A stretch of DNA of 64,000 bases from Psococerastis gibbosa (taxonomy: Eukaryota > Arthropoda > Insecta > Psocodea > Psocidae), in the NCBI GenBank assembly GCA_963971405.1, contig OZ020489.1, forward strand, positions 13,454,001-13,518,000, in the 5' to 3' direction. Below the pieces are notes generated by a model, which did not search any database, was not told where the DNA came from, and saw nothing but the letters and a program-made list of their open reading frames with translations. Below, one piece after another: positions 10,621 to 22,732 of the stretch. Numbering within the stretch: position 1 is the first letter of the stretch; each line of letters begins with the position of its first letter. The position numbers were made by a program, and so were the translations under genes.

Positions 10621-13461
10621 TTAAAAAGCTGTCGTGTAGTACAGTAAGCTTCTGGTTGGATCGATTCCTCCCGAAGAAAATTGAAACTGTACTACTAGTA
10701 TTACGTACATCACAATTCCAGCGGCCATCTAAAATCGAAAGATTATTTTGTTAATAATTAATGGGATACTTTACTGGCATGTTGGCTTAAAACTTCTTAA
10801 AATATACTGTGTGCACGTATTTTTTATTAACTATTAACTTAATGAACTATTTAATGCTTTAAACGATAGCCTATTGTAGTTTACGGATGATAAACGTGGA
10901 TGTGACTATTATTTTTTTTTCGGGGGGGGGGAGAGGCGAAATCATGTCACCTCTAGCTATCAACTTCTTGGCGCGGACAAAGGCCCAAAACGACACTTAA
11001 TTTTTATCAACCAAACTGCTTTTCGCTCACTTTGGACCCGAACATTTATTAGATCTGGTAAATTATGCATGACAACAACTCACATTAGTTAATTTCGTCG
11101 TACATTTTCCCATTTGGGTCTGGGTCCCCTTAAATACGCCACTAGCTACGCATGATATGGAGGTTAAATCTTATTGGTAGCTCATATCTGTATTATTTGG
11201 CTAGTACCCAACAGACACATAAATATACTTCAGAGGATATGCTACGTAGGAAATCGACACCCCAAAATTTAATACTTTTTATTTTTTATTTCATTAACTC
11301 AGCAAGTTATTAAACATTTAACTCACCAAAGTCGTAGAAGACTACTTCGTGCATTATATAACCGGGTATTTTTACTTTTTGGTCTTGTAGTTCTTTTCCC
11401 AAAATCACAGAATACGCGAAATTTTAGTCCTATCCTGTCTGTTCTGGTATTTATGAAAGAACTAAGATACCAAAAATATAATATTTCCTATTATATGAAG
11501 CATTAAGTGGTCTTCTACAACTTCCATGGGCCAAATCTTTAATGACTTGCTTTGTTAATTAAATAAAAAAATAAAATGGCAATGAAAACAACAAATATTG
11601 AGGTGCTCATTTTCTGCGTAGCATGTCCTCTTAACTCGGAAACCGGTTTTTCACCTACCGCATATAAAAGTGGTCTATCCACGTCAAAAAATCCTGCTCC
11701 ACTGAAAGACATCTCGAGGTGGTGGAGCTCCAGGTCAAATAAATCGAGCTGAAATTTTGGTTATAGTTCAGGCCAATTTATCGGATAACGTGAAAAGGAA
11801 AAATGTTTACTTAGAGAGATCAAATAATATATAATAATAATACTATATATTCATGTTACTAAAAGGGTAATTGCCATTCACTAGTGCGATAGTGACTTTG
11901 AACATTTTTGAAGATTCAAGATTCGCCATTTAAATAAATAACTACTTTTTTTCAAATTGAACCACTGTCCTCAATTAGGGGAATGATCAATAGTTTTATA
12001 ATTTTCCTTAGTTTCTTTATGTTATGCCCAATTTTTTGAATAACGTTACAAGCTGTCAATTTGTCATGCTGCTCTAAAACTGGAAATACCATGGCTTCTA
12101 TTAGTTAATATTAATTTCCTCACTTGTTGTTCATCGTCTTGATATTTCGATATAATTTCATGGAGAATGTTTGCAGTCGATGATGCCTTGTTTTTGACAA
12201 ACTGACATAAATCAACCACTAGCGCCACCTAAAACATTTCTGATTCATGAACGCTCACACAATGTGTACTAAATTCAAAGTTGAAATTGCGATAGTGAAA
12301 TTTCTTCTGTTGCCAATGGACGTGGTATGGACAGTATCTCACAACATAACATAAGAAATCTATGAGCACAAATAGCCTCGTCAAACAACTTCGCTCTTAT
12401 TAAATGTCCCAGCGATTGGTGAGAAAGCAAAAGCTTCGCTAGGCTCTTATTTCAAACTATGTCTTACTTTTGAAAATCGAAGCAATGTTCCAATTATGAT
12501 CCAGACTAAATATGGCGAAGTTGATGAGTCGTTTTGTACGATCGTCAGTCCCAAAAACGATGTAAATACGCAGTCAATGAATGTCTCTGTGCAAATGATG
12601 AGAAGACGAAAGTCGTAAGCTTCGTTGAGCTCCCGTTGTAGACAGTAAATATGCTCATAATTCCTTCTCATGCTGCCTCCTTGAAATATTCGGGCGTTTA
12701 TGAATCTGAAAAATGACGGCTGGTTGTGCTCTTGCTCGAAAGTTGTGATATACATGGTATTATTTCTTTAATGTTCTTTATTGTATTATGCTCAACATTT
12801 ATACGATATCATATTCTTACCCGAAGGGCTGTGGACTTCCGTTGTTATTCATCCAATTCCTCGGCATCATAGATTGTGTACGTTTTATATAGACACTCAA
12901 ACATAATACAATATTAATAAATTGTACATCTAATATTAATGTTAATACTGATTGATAAATTAATGCTGTTTTTGCGGTCCAAGTAAACCGTGGATCCTCC
13001 CAAAAAGAGATAGTTACCGCGCAAAAGTAAGCAATAAAGACAATCAACTCGACAATACAAAAAACTATTGTTTTCCTCCCCTCTGATTTCAACATTTCGT
13101 TCAATTCTACTACACCGTTGTAAATTTTCGTGATCCTCTCGAAGTTGATTATAACTGTTAGCAGAGACAGTGTGTTACCAGTAAGGAATATCACGAATCT
13201 TATGAATGATAGCAATAAGTATGGGTTTTGAGTGATTAAATGCAACATTGGTGAATTTATTAAATGTATAGTTATAGTTATTACAGAGATAGCTGTTGCA
13301 ATAATTGTTACGAGGCACCCGTTGGGTGATGGCTCGTTAGTTTTGTTCCTAGTTGTACAAGGGATAAACAGTAAAAATTTGCCCACCCAGATGAAAACTT
13401 TCACTGCAATGAGAAATGTACTGTAGGGTACTTTGCTCTTTATCATAGAAATTCGTGCCAT
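10621..13461 (-). CDS. Gustatory receptor gene Gr-b (7tm_7), complete, five exons
   Basis: A complete receptor of 393 aa. The exons are 13461-12821 (from MARISMIKSKVPYSTF), 12705-12468, 12228-12124, 11748-11659 and 10728-10621 (stop). The phases agree at every junction: GG|A, then phase 0 three times. Exon 2 encodes IYCLQRELNEAYDFRLL. Exon 4 (90 bp) encodes the GAGFFDVDRPLLYA segment. Exon 5 encodes GIVMYVILVVQF, the family's C-terminal Y-x5-QF signature in the last membrane helix. It has one more intron than Gr-c, because the 379-bp exon of that gene is split in two here. The donor of exon 3 (CAA|GTGAGG) is less typical. A 400-bp MITE lies in the last intron. Confidence 0.88.
11233..11630. 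mobile_element. MITE family M1, copy 1 (in Gr-b intron 4)
   Basis: The inverted termini are GAGGATATGCTACGTAG on the left and CTGCGTAGCATGTCCTC on the right. Inner sequences pair over much of the length (AAAATTTAATACTTTTTATT, TAGAAGACTACTTCGTGCAT and complements). Related copies are at 32406-32774 and 56897-57252. Confidence 0.8.
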
Positions 13462-13900
13462 TTTGATGATTTACTCGACTTCACTGGATTTGTTCTTGGA
13501 GTTTGTTAAAAAGACTGAGGCAATTTGTGTGTGGCAATATATGATTATTTTGGGTAGAGAATGATACAATTAACGGTAGTGGATCTTGTGACCACTTCGA
13601 CTAGTTGGGATTTATTTATTTATTATTATTATACACTAATCATCAAATAGGTTCGTTGTAGGCAACATACAATGCATACATCAGATAATGTAATATCGTT
13701 CTCTGTCGAGATATTGCTTTGACGCCAAATTGTTAAGAGTTCAGAAAATGTCGCCAGTACAGTAGAATTACATTTTTTTGCTGATCCAAAATAATACAGA
13801 CGTCGTTGTTGCATTATTAAGATAAAATTATCAGGAGTTATATCGTAGATAGAGGATTTCCTTGTAAACTGAAGACATTTGAAACAACTACGTGTCTCAT

Positions 13901-16149
13901 TTATCTGGCTGGCATTGTATTGTTTGCCGAAAATAATTCTCCATAAATAAAAAGAATGAGTGGTGATCCGCCGTAACTCGGAAAATTGAACTGGAGAATT
14001 ATTATGATGTACATTAGAATTGACCCTGACATCTGAAAGAAAACTAAATAAAATGTATGTTTCTGAATTTTGAATTTGAATTTGTTTGAAGTTAAAGTTA
14101 AAATCATTCATATAGTTGCATTATGATCTCAAAACGAAAAATGAGACAATTATTTATTATTTTTATTGCCTTACTGTGTAAAGAAGACTGAAGTCCACGT
14201 TAAAAAATCCATTTGCACTGGTACTAGGTTGAAAGTGAAGTATCTCCAGTGCGAAAGCAGATACCTTAAAAGGATAATAAAATTAAGGCTGTAAACTAAG
14301 AAAGAAACTAGAAAATAGTCTTTATTTTCTATTTGGGCTAATTTTTTGCTTCCGGTCCACTCTTGCAACTAACCCATCTTGACTTTGCGTACAGATTTTA
14401 ATGTAGCGTACTCTTTCAAGTTATTCCAACCTATCTGATAATTCTATGATGAATGCCAACAAAATGAATGTGTTCGTAATAGTGAGAAAATTGGACTTCT
14501 TGTCAATCCTCATTAACTTTTTTATATTTATGATTGGCATAGTGCAAAGGTTAGCTGGTAGAGTGGCCCTCCAGGGCTAAAGCTATAAAATATGAAGACG
14601 TTTTTCATTCATTCATTCATTCAAAGCATTATATTTTGAATTCGGAGGGTTTAATTTTATAAAGTTTCGCAAATGTGCACGGGATTAGTTTTACCTCTTT
14701 GTTGACTGCCTCATTGGTGGATTTAACTATTACACCATGCAGGATTTTTCCTACTTTCCGGAATTCATCTTGATAAGAATGGCAAACGTAAGTTATGGTT
14801 ACCAATTTCAAAGCCAGGTATGTTACGTAGGCTGACATAATTTTCATATATGTAGCTGTTGCAAACGTGGTTGCTCCCAACTGAATGATAGCAATGTTGC
14901 CAAATGTAAAAAATAATGCTTCAATGAATATTGAGACCATAGTTATGAGAAGACGTTTTGAGTAAATGTCGTTCAATTCGCTTTTTATGGTGTCTGCTTT
15001 TCGATAGCAGTCTAAAAGTTTTGAAATTTTGTCTTTTTGATTGTCGAATGCCAGCTTTGTTTTAAGGAACCCTCTGCAAATGAAAAACGCATGCGTAAAT
15101 TTTGTGGGAAAAATGTCTGCTTACATTGCACCTACTCCTTCCCCCCCCCCCCCCCCCGTCGCTGTAGTTGTATAACTGTCTTTGAATATCCCCTTAGATG
15201 ATGTGTGACTGCTTGGAGAGGCTACCCAATAATAATATTGGCATTCAGGTCCACCCCCGCATTAAATCTTGGAAACGTGCTTGCGACCCCCAACACTTAA
15301 TAATGCAGCGTTGCTCGAAAATTTTGTCAATTTCGAGCTACTATGCGACGCTTTGCAGAGGTTCACAAAATCGTCAATGCCTCCAGAATAAACCGCTAAT
15401 TGACGCATGTTGCAACTAATTGCCCACGCCTCCTCCCACCGTTCACGTCCAGTGCCCATTGTCGCATTGCCTTTGAATGTCACTCTATATGTCTTCATGA
15501 AAATCGAAATCACTTACTCAGTATAGCAACCATGTTCATCAATATCACTTATCTCATTATTTACTTTTTTCACTGTTTTCACTAATAAAAACATGCAGTT
15601 AACAAAATAAATTTCGCTCAATAGCTGAGGCGTCACTGTAGCTAGTAAAGTAGATTGATTAAATAAGCGTGTGGCGATCTCTATCATCGACTTGCCCCGC
15701 AGAGAGAGAGATAAACTTAAGGTTGCTGCAGACAAAAATGCGAGTAGTACAAGTGTTTCAAGAACTAAAAATAATATATTTATGAGTGATATCCTAATTA
15801 TTTTCAGTCTCTCACTTAAAATCCGTAGCTCGTTAAGCATCGTAATAAATTTGCCATGACTGCATGATATACTAAAATTTTGCAAAGCATATGCTATAAA
15901 CGTGGAGGCTGTTCTTCCACATGCCAGCATAAGGTAGGGGTTTTCAAATACCCCATCCGGAATCCTTAATTTGTGACCTGTGTGTCCTTTCAAAATCGTG
16001 GCGCTAATTATGAGAATTACTGAAATAATTCTGTGCCATTTATTTACTATTAAGTTTCCTGTTTTATCAATTTTATAAGGTGCTGTGTGAAATGGTATCG
16101 AAACTATTATAAAATACTTAAAAAATGACTTGAAGGCTGATGTCGACAT
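13901..16149 (-). CDS. Gustatory receptor gene Gr-c (7tm_7), complete, four exons
   Basis: A complete receptor of 410 aa. The exons are 16149-15518 (632 bp, from MSTSAFKSFFKYF), 15073-14695 (379 bp), 14264-14175 (90 bp) and 14032-13901 (132 bp with stop). Junctions are GA|A and phase 0 twice, all with GTAAGT-, GTAAAA- or GTAAGG-type donors and AG acceptors. Exon 2 holds SKLLDCYRKADTIKSELND and YQDEFRKVGKILHG. Exon 3 ends ANGFFNVDFSLLYT. Exon 4 reads MSGSILMYIIIILQF, the Y-x5-QF signature. Many hydrophobic helices are seen. It is paralogous to Gr-d and Gr-e with the same intron positions. Confidence 0.9.
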
Positions 16150-16639
16150 GGTTCAGGAAACTGAGTAGTCGAATGATGGCTTGGGACTAATAAATGTAAT
16201 GGCTTTGTAACCCCATTTAACTTAATGGAAATGGATTTATCAATTATTTTAATGGTAACATTATGGGAATGTTCTATGCTACAATAGTTTTATATTATGT
16301 TATCCTAAATTGATATTACTAACTTAGAGAAAAAACCTTTCTCTGTATTTTTAAATGATTTTCCCCTGCGCACCAAGTCTAACCTATTGCACCTATACTA
16401 ATGAATAAATGGGAAAACATGTACTGATCCGCTCTTATCGGTACCGCGCGCGTTGATTTCCACTTTCCTGGTTTAGATTTGTACGGGTCAGGCAATTACT
16501 ACTACTAAATAACTTGGAAAACAATGTGATGGAATTTTAATGTTTTTCCGTGATTGTCGACGCCTTCCGGGCTTAGGAGTAAAGTTCGTATTCAAATGAA
16601 ACAAATTCACGATACTGGCTGCGTGTGGATTTAGAATAT

Positions 16640-19600
16640 TCAAACTGGAATTGTTTGGTTCTTTGAAAATAATTCTGCGTAAGTGAAAAGGACGTAAGGC
16701 GATGCTCCGTAACTTGGAAAATCGAACTGAAGAATAATTATGATGTACATGAGAATTGAGCCTGCCATCTGAAACAGATTGGTAATAATTGATTCATAAA
16801 CATGTACAAATAACAGTTTCAATGATAATAGACTAGAGTACGCCCCTATCTAGTTGTTGTGCTGACAATTGTCCCCGATTGCGTAATAATGATTCACTCT
16901 TACAGCTAGATGTACAGATAAGACACTTGTGTACTAGTGTACCTACGGCCTACTGTCACAATTGGGCAGACCATAACATCTCTTCCTCCTATCCAGCCAA
17001 CGCCCGTCCTTGGCTGGTAGGCCATTTAACGCCGTACCGCGTAATAGAGCTGGGCCAATCCCTCCTGAGTCTCAGTTCGGTTTTCTACCTTGATGCCAGT
17101 GCAGCTGAATAGGTGATCGGCATTCCCTCCCCTTGGAAGCAGAGGGGGTATTCGGGTGACTCGGCGATACCTATTCTGTGCAGGTGGCTCTGTAGGTAGT
17201 CATGTCCTGTGGCCATTCGGAACGCTGCCACAGCGATGTCCCGACGCAAGTTGCTGGGGGTGGTTTTTGCTAGGAGCGGTTCCCATCGTTTGCCAGCTGC
17301 TCTTACTTTCCAGGCATCTCTGGTCGCGTTCTTGGCGATTACTTGAATTAGTCTGCAAGTGGTGGAGAAGGTGAGGGGATGCAGAGGTTCCTGTAGTAGG
17401 CTTTGCTAGTTTGTCAGCCTCCTCGTTCCCACGCATGTCACAGTGGCCAGGGACCCATTGTAGGTGGATATATGATACAGTTTGTAGCTCCAGGAGTCTA
17501 GACTGACATTGCCTTACTAGGTCATCATCTTGTGGTTCTGGGCAGACGATGGCTTGTAGTGCTGCGGTCGAGTCTGAGTGAAAAACTAGGTTAACCCCAC
17601 AACATTAGTTAACATTGGGTAGACCATAACATAGTTTGGTAAATGTATAAGATAATGTAGTTCTTGGATGTACTTCGCATAATTTGGCAAGAAGAAAGTA
17701 GCCTACTGGACAATTAATTACTGTTAACCTGTGGCTACATACCGCTTGCAGAAGAGCGAAGTCTACATTAAAAAACCCGTTGGCAGAAATTGTGGGTTGA
17801 CAGTGAAGTATTTCAAGTGCAAACGCAGATATCTGGAATCATATTACTAGAATCAAAACTGGAAATAATTTCTTATTAATTATGATGGTTCAGCTTATAG
17901 CTTGTGCATAGCCTATGGATTATTAGATACTTGATATTTCACTATTTCAGAACATATTACCTCTTTGCTCACTGACGCATTCCTCAGCTTAATTCTTAAG
18001 CCATGCAGAATTTTTCCGGTCTTTCGAAATTCATCCTGGTAGGCTTGACATACATACGTTATGCTTAACAATTTGAGTGTCACATATACAACGTATACCA
18101 TCATAATTTTTACATAGGTAGCAGTTTCCAACGACGAATCAACTCCGACTTGCAAGATTACAATGCTTCCAAATACGAAGAACAATGTTTCAATGAATAT
18201 GGAAATGGTTGTTGTTACCAGTCGTTTCGCGTATAGGTCATTTAACTGATTTTTTATTCCGTCAGCTCTGCGGTAACAGTCCATAAGTTTTAAAATTTTC
18301 TTCTTCTGATGTGTATAAGTCGTTTTAACCGTTGTTAAAGCTCTGGAAAAAAAATGGGAACACACAGTCAAAAGTAAAAACCATTATTTACAACACCCAT
18401 CCCAAACAACATGACCGAGCAAGTGGCGGTGGCCATCTTCAAAATGACCACATGACACAATTTCCTGCAACACCGTCTGCCCAAAATCGGGGGGGGGTCT
18501 ACCGTCCAATGTGCCCACTGGCCTGCTCTACAGTTTACATGGCATCAGTGACAATGACGAACATTCGAGTCATGGATGTATTGGGGTGCACGGCGTCATA
18601 TAGCTGAGCAGCCATGTACAACGAAATCATTGTTAGAATTGATTGCCTATGAACAAAATTTTTTTATTGTGACAAAAAGCTGGGGCTAAGTTAGTTTTAA
18701 AAAGTCTTGTACTGAATTTTGAGGGGAGAATATTTGGCTTGTGTTTGTCCATAAAGCATAAAGTAATTCCTGCCTCTATGTTGAAGAAGCTCCTGACTAG
18801 TTCTTATGCAGTTTTCTTTAAATATATTTAAGAAAGAAGGAAAATCGTTTGCCAGTTGTGTGATGATTCGTTAAATTACTATAAACTTTTTTTTTTAATT
18901 TCTGATGGGGTCCGGCTGAAAGCTCCATAGTCGTTTACTTGAATCGTGGAGGAAGAATATAGGGCCTGGGGAGAGTGAATTGAAGATAAAATATTTTATT
19001 TCTCTGTAGTGTTTCCATGATTTAGTACACCTTTTACAAATGCTTCATTCTAAAAAGCGTAGTATATGGTAAAATTATTACTCTTTAGGTGTACGTCATT
19101 ATACTTACTCGCTGAACCAGCATTGTTCGTACTCATCACCCAATCCGGTATTAACTTTTTTAACTGCTGCCCCTAATAAAATCATGCAGTTAATAAAATA
19201 AATCTCACTCAAAGGCGTTGGCATTGCTACAGTAAGTACAATAAATTGAGATGAAATTATTGCTACTACTTCATAGAGTGATTTACCAGCTAGAGAAAAA
19301 AATGAACTTGACGTTATGCCCGAAGCAAATGTAACTAATATAAAAGTTTCTGTAATTATGATTGAAATACTTTTAATGGACACGCGAACTGTATCTAGTT
19401 GAACACTTAAAATCCTTAATTCGTTGAGCACGGTCACACAATTGCTATGGTTGCTTGATACATTGATGTTCTGAATGGTATTTGCCAAAAAAGAAGAAAG
19501 TGTTCTCCCAAATGCCAGCAAGAGGTAAGGGTTTTCAAATACACCAACTGGAATTTTGAATTTTTGGGTCGTATAGCCCATTAAAGCATTCATAGAAAGT

Positions 19601-19740
19601 AATAGCGTTACTGCGATTAATCTATGCCATTGATTAAGGACTATATTTCCAGCTGTGTCTATTTTATACGGAGCTGTGTGAAATGGTGCGGATATTTTTA
19701 CAAAATACTTAAAGAATGAGTTGAAAGTTGATTTCGTTAT
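16640..19740 (-). CDS. Gustatory receptor gene Gr-d (7tm_7), four exons, start codon replaced by ATA
   Basis: The exons are 19740-19109 (632 bp), 18342-17961 (382 bp), 17832-17743 (90 bp) and 16768-16640 (129 bp, stop), in phase throughout and the same length as Gr-e, for 410 codons. At the position of the paralogs' ATG (Gr-e: MTKSTFNSF) this gene reads ATA ACG AAA TCA. The in-frame upstream sequence has a stop and no ATG; the next in-frame Met is at 19593, after the first segment. Exon 3 encodes ANGFFNVDFALLQA and exon 4 MAGSILMYIIIILQF. The last intron carries an RNase H LINE remnant. Upstream, at 19895, lies a second start-like ATG with a Gr-c-like leader. The gene may be a fresh pseudogene, or may use an upstream mini-exon (see finding). 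Confidence 0.8.
16961..17632 (-). mobile_element. RNase H LINE remnant inside the last intron of Gr-d
   Basis: The minus strand encodes, around 17580-17200, pieces of an RNase H domain: HSDSTAALQAIVCPEP, LQWVPGHCDMRGNEEADKLA and downstream residues. Frame breaks follow. The insert is flanked by 19-bp direct repeats, ATTGGGCAGACCATAACAT (16961-16979) and ATTGGGTAGACCATAACAT (17614-17632), with one mismatch, consistent with target-primed insertion. No A-tail is visible. Confidence 0.8.
18400..19100. other. Intron 1 of Gr-d, nothing recognised
   Basis: Non-coding sequence between exons 1 and 2 of Gr-d. It contains a G-run at about 18490, and no repeat family was identified. Confidence 0.4.
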
Positions 19741-19844
19741 AGCTCGAAAACATGTGACTGAACTGTATTACTTACAACCAAGTTTAGTAAATTAACAAAA
19801 CCTATTGACATGAAAGTAACAATTTTCAATTACAATATGATGCT

Positions 19845-19960
19845 ATTTTTGTATGTAAAATACTTAAAGAATTACTTGATCGCCGATATCGACATGGTTC
19901 GATGAAATGAATTGTCAAATTGTAATAAATGTAATGGCTCTGTAACCCCCCTTTAACGTA
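19845..19960 (-). pseudogene. Relic or alternative 5' end of a Gr-c-like gene upstream of Gr-d
   Basis: On the minus strand the leader GTTACAGAGCCATTACATTT and start MSISAIK (ATG at 19895) match the Gr-c leader (GTTACAAAGCCATTACATTT) and start MSTSAFK. A TAA follows the seventh codon, and FFKYF continues after it. The segment between here and 19740 instead resembles the leader of Gr-e (AATTGAAAATTGTTACTTTC). The region is thus a junction of two paralogous 5' ends. Confidence 0.7.
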
Positions 19961-20294
19961 ATTATTATATTTATCAATTATTATTTAAATGTTAATATTA
20001 TGGAAATTTTCTGTGCTTGTGTAATGATATGGTATCAAAAATGGACGTTTCCAAGTAAAAATTTTGAAGAAAACTTTCTGTTCGATTTTATGTACTTTTC
20101 GCCGATTATTTAGTCCGGAAGACTTTGAAAATAACGAAATTACCACTGTGTTGGTTTAGATTTGTGAAAGTTAGGGCACATTATGTTTAGAAAAAATATT
20201 TTTTTGTTCTTCCTGGCTAAGTGGGAGGGGTAAAGTTCGGATTCTGGTTCAATGTATAAAATTCACGATACGTATGAATTCAGAAAAAAAACAT

Positions 20295-22229
20295 TCATGC
20301 TGGTTTTGTAGTGTTTTTCGAAAATAATTCGCCATAGATGAAAAGAACGTAAGGTGATCCTCCATAACTTGGAAAATTGAACTGAAGAATAATTATGATG
20401 TACATGAGAATTGAGCTTAATATCTGAAACAGAATTAAAATATTTTTTTTTTTTCATCTTAAAGACTTCAATACTTGTCAAATTGGCGTTTTGTAGCCTT
20501 TTGAACCCTTACCGTATTATAGTGATAGTGTAGATTACTGTATACAATTCGGTACTAAGAATCTACAATTGATAATTTAAACTTTCGGTAACTTACCCCA
20601 TGCAGAAGTGTGAAGTCTACATTAAAAAAACCATTAGCCGAAATAGTGGGTTGATAGTGAAGTATTTCATGTGCAAATGCAGATATCTGGAATCATAAAA
20701 ATTACCGTTTCTAGGGAAAATATTTAGTTTTAAATATCTTGACTTTTGTGCATTGCCTATGTATCTTTAACCGGTTAAATATTTAGGAACATATTACCTC
20801 TCTGCTCACTGGCGCATTCCTAGGCTTAATTCTTAAGCCATGCAAAATTTTTCCGGCCTTTCGAAATTCATCCTGATAGGCTTGACATACATACGTTATG
20901 CTTAATAATTTGAGTGTCACATATGCAACGTATGATGTCATAATTCTTAAATAGATAGTCGATTCAAACGACGAATCTACTCCAACTTGCAAGATTACTA
21001 TGTTTCCAAATACGAAGAATAATGTTTCAGTGAATATGGACATGGTAGTTGTTAGAAGCCGTTTCGCGTAAATGTCATTTAATTGATTTTTTATTCCGTC
21101 AGCTCGGCGGTAACAGTCTATAAGTTTTGAAATTTTGTCTTTTTGATATTCATAAGTTGGTTTAATTTTTGTGAAACCTCTAGAAAAAATTAAAAACCAA
21201 TTATCAATTAACTCCTCGCCCCACAGCCGCAACGATATGAAAGTGGATAGATGAAAAAGCATCTAAAAAAAGATGATATTAACCCGTCTGATGAACAATT
21301 ATTTATAAAATCTTTTAAATGGACCTTATCTTTATGTATTAATCTTATCCTTATCTATTTATATTTCAGGTGAGAGAATAGAAATTTACTGCGAAAGCTT
21401 ACATTTTCTAGAATTCCTCATCTGGCTGTTCTCATATCTTTTGCGGCTGTGGAGCGAGGAATTTGATTAATGTTGTCAAAAAATGCATGATCATCACTTT
21501 TTTTACAAAACAATGCGAAATGTCTCTACTGTAGGTAATCGTAATATAATGGTGACATTTTCGTATTCTTTTCTCTTTAGTACGTAATAATACTTACTCG
21601 CTAAACCAGCGTTGTTCGTACTCATCACTCAGTTCTGTATTAACTTTTTTAACTGTTTCTCCTAACAAAATCATGCAGTTAATAAAATACACCTCACTCA
21701 AAAGTGTAGGTATTGCCACTGCAAGTCGAATAAATTGTAATGAAAATGTTGCCAATATTTCATTAAGTGATTTATTCGCTATTAAAAAAAATGAACTTGA
21801 CATTAAACCCGAAGCAAATGTAGCTAATATAAACGTTTCCGTGAGTATGAGTAAAATAGTTTTGCTGGACCCACGAACTGTGTCTAATTGAACACTTAAA
21901 ATCCTTAATTCGTTGAGCATGGTCACAAATTTCCTATGATTGCTTGCGATATTGATATTCTGAATGGTAAACGCTATAAAGGAGAAAAGCGATCTTCCAA
22001 ATGCCAGCATGAGATACGGGTTTTCAAATGCACCAATGGGAATTTTGAAATTTTGAATAGTGTAAGCCATAATGGCATTCAGAGTAAGTAATAGCGTTAC
22101 TGCGATTAATCTATGCCATTGATTAAGGACTATGTTTCCGGCTATGTCTATTTTATAAGGAGCTGTGTGAAATGGTACAGATATTGTTACAAAATACTTG
22201 AAGAAGGAATTGAAAGTTGATTTCGTCAT
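20295..22229 (-). CDS. Gustatory receptor gene Gr-e (7tm_7), complete, four exons
   Basis: A complete receptor of 410 aa. The exons are 22229-21598 (632 bp), 21179-20798 (382 bp), 20686-20597 (90 bp) and 20423-20295 (129 bp, stop). I chose the ATG at 22229 (MTKSTFNSFFKYF) because it aligns with the start of Gr-c; an in-frame ATG 45 bp upstream would add 15 non-conserved residues. Exon 2 includes YRRADGIKNQLNDIYAKRL and YQDEFRKAGKILHG. Exon 3 ends ANGFFNVDFTLLHG. Exon 4 reads ILSSILMYIIIILQF. It is the closest relative of Gr-d, and both show CQAYQDEFRK and a 382-bp exon 2. Confidence 0.9.
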
Positions 22230-22732
22230 GGGTCCAAAAAATGTGCCTGATTCGTAACACTTTGGAGACTTCAATAAATGGGTAAAGAAAGTAACATGAA
22301 TGGCGTGAAAGTAACACTTTTCAATTATAACATAATGCTAATTTAATATGTAAAACGCCAATCTAGTTCCATTTTCCTTATGCATTAAGCGGTTTCATTA
22401 CACATAGTGCATTAAAGTGCGGTACAATTATAAAAGTAAATGGTAGTCGTTTGGCTGGAATTCTAATAACATGAGGTTTTAAAAAAACGTGGCTTAATTG
22501 TAGTAAAATGACAGGGTACGTTGAAGATCCTCTTTCTTGAATACTCCTCCATTTGGGATATTGTGTTGAGCAGTTTGCGTATTGCCCTACCAATGAAAGT
22601 AAGGTTATATATTATTATAATAAATATTGGATCGAATAAATATTTGATTGTGTAATCAGGGTCATTCTCCTATTTTCATTGGGGTTTCAATGAATTGGAC
22701 CACAATTACGATTGCTTATTCTGGTTGTAAGA

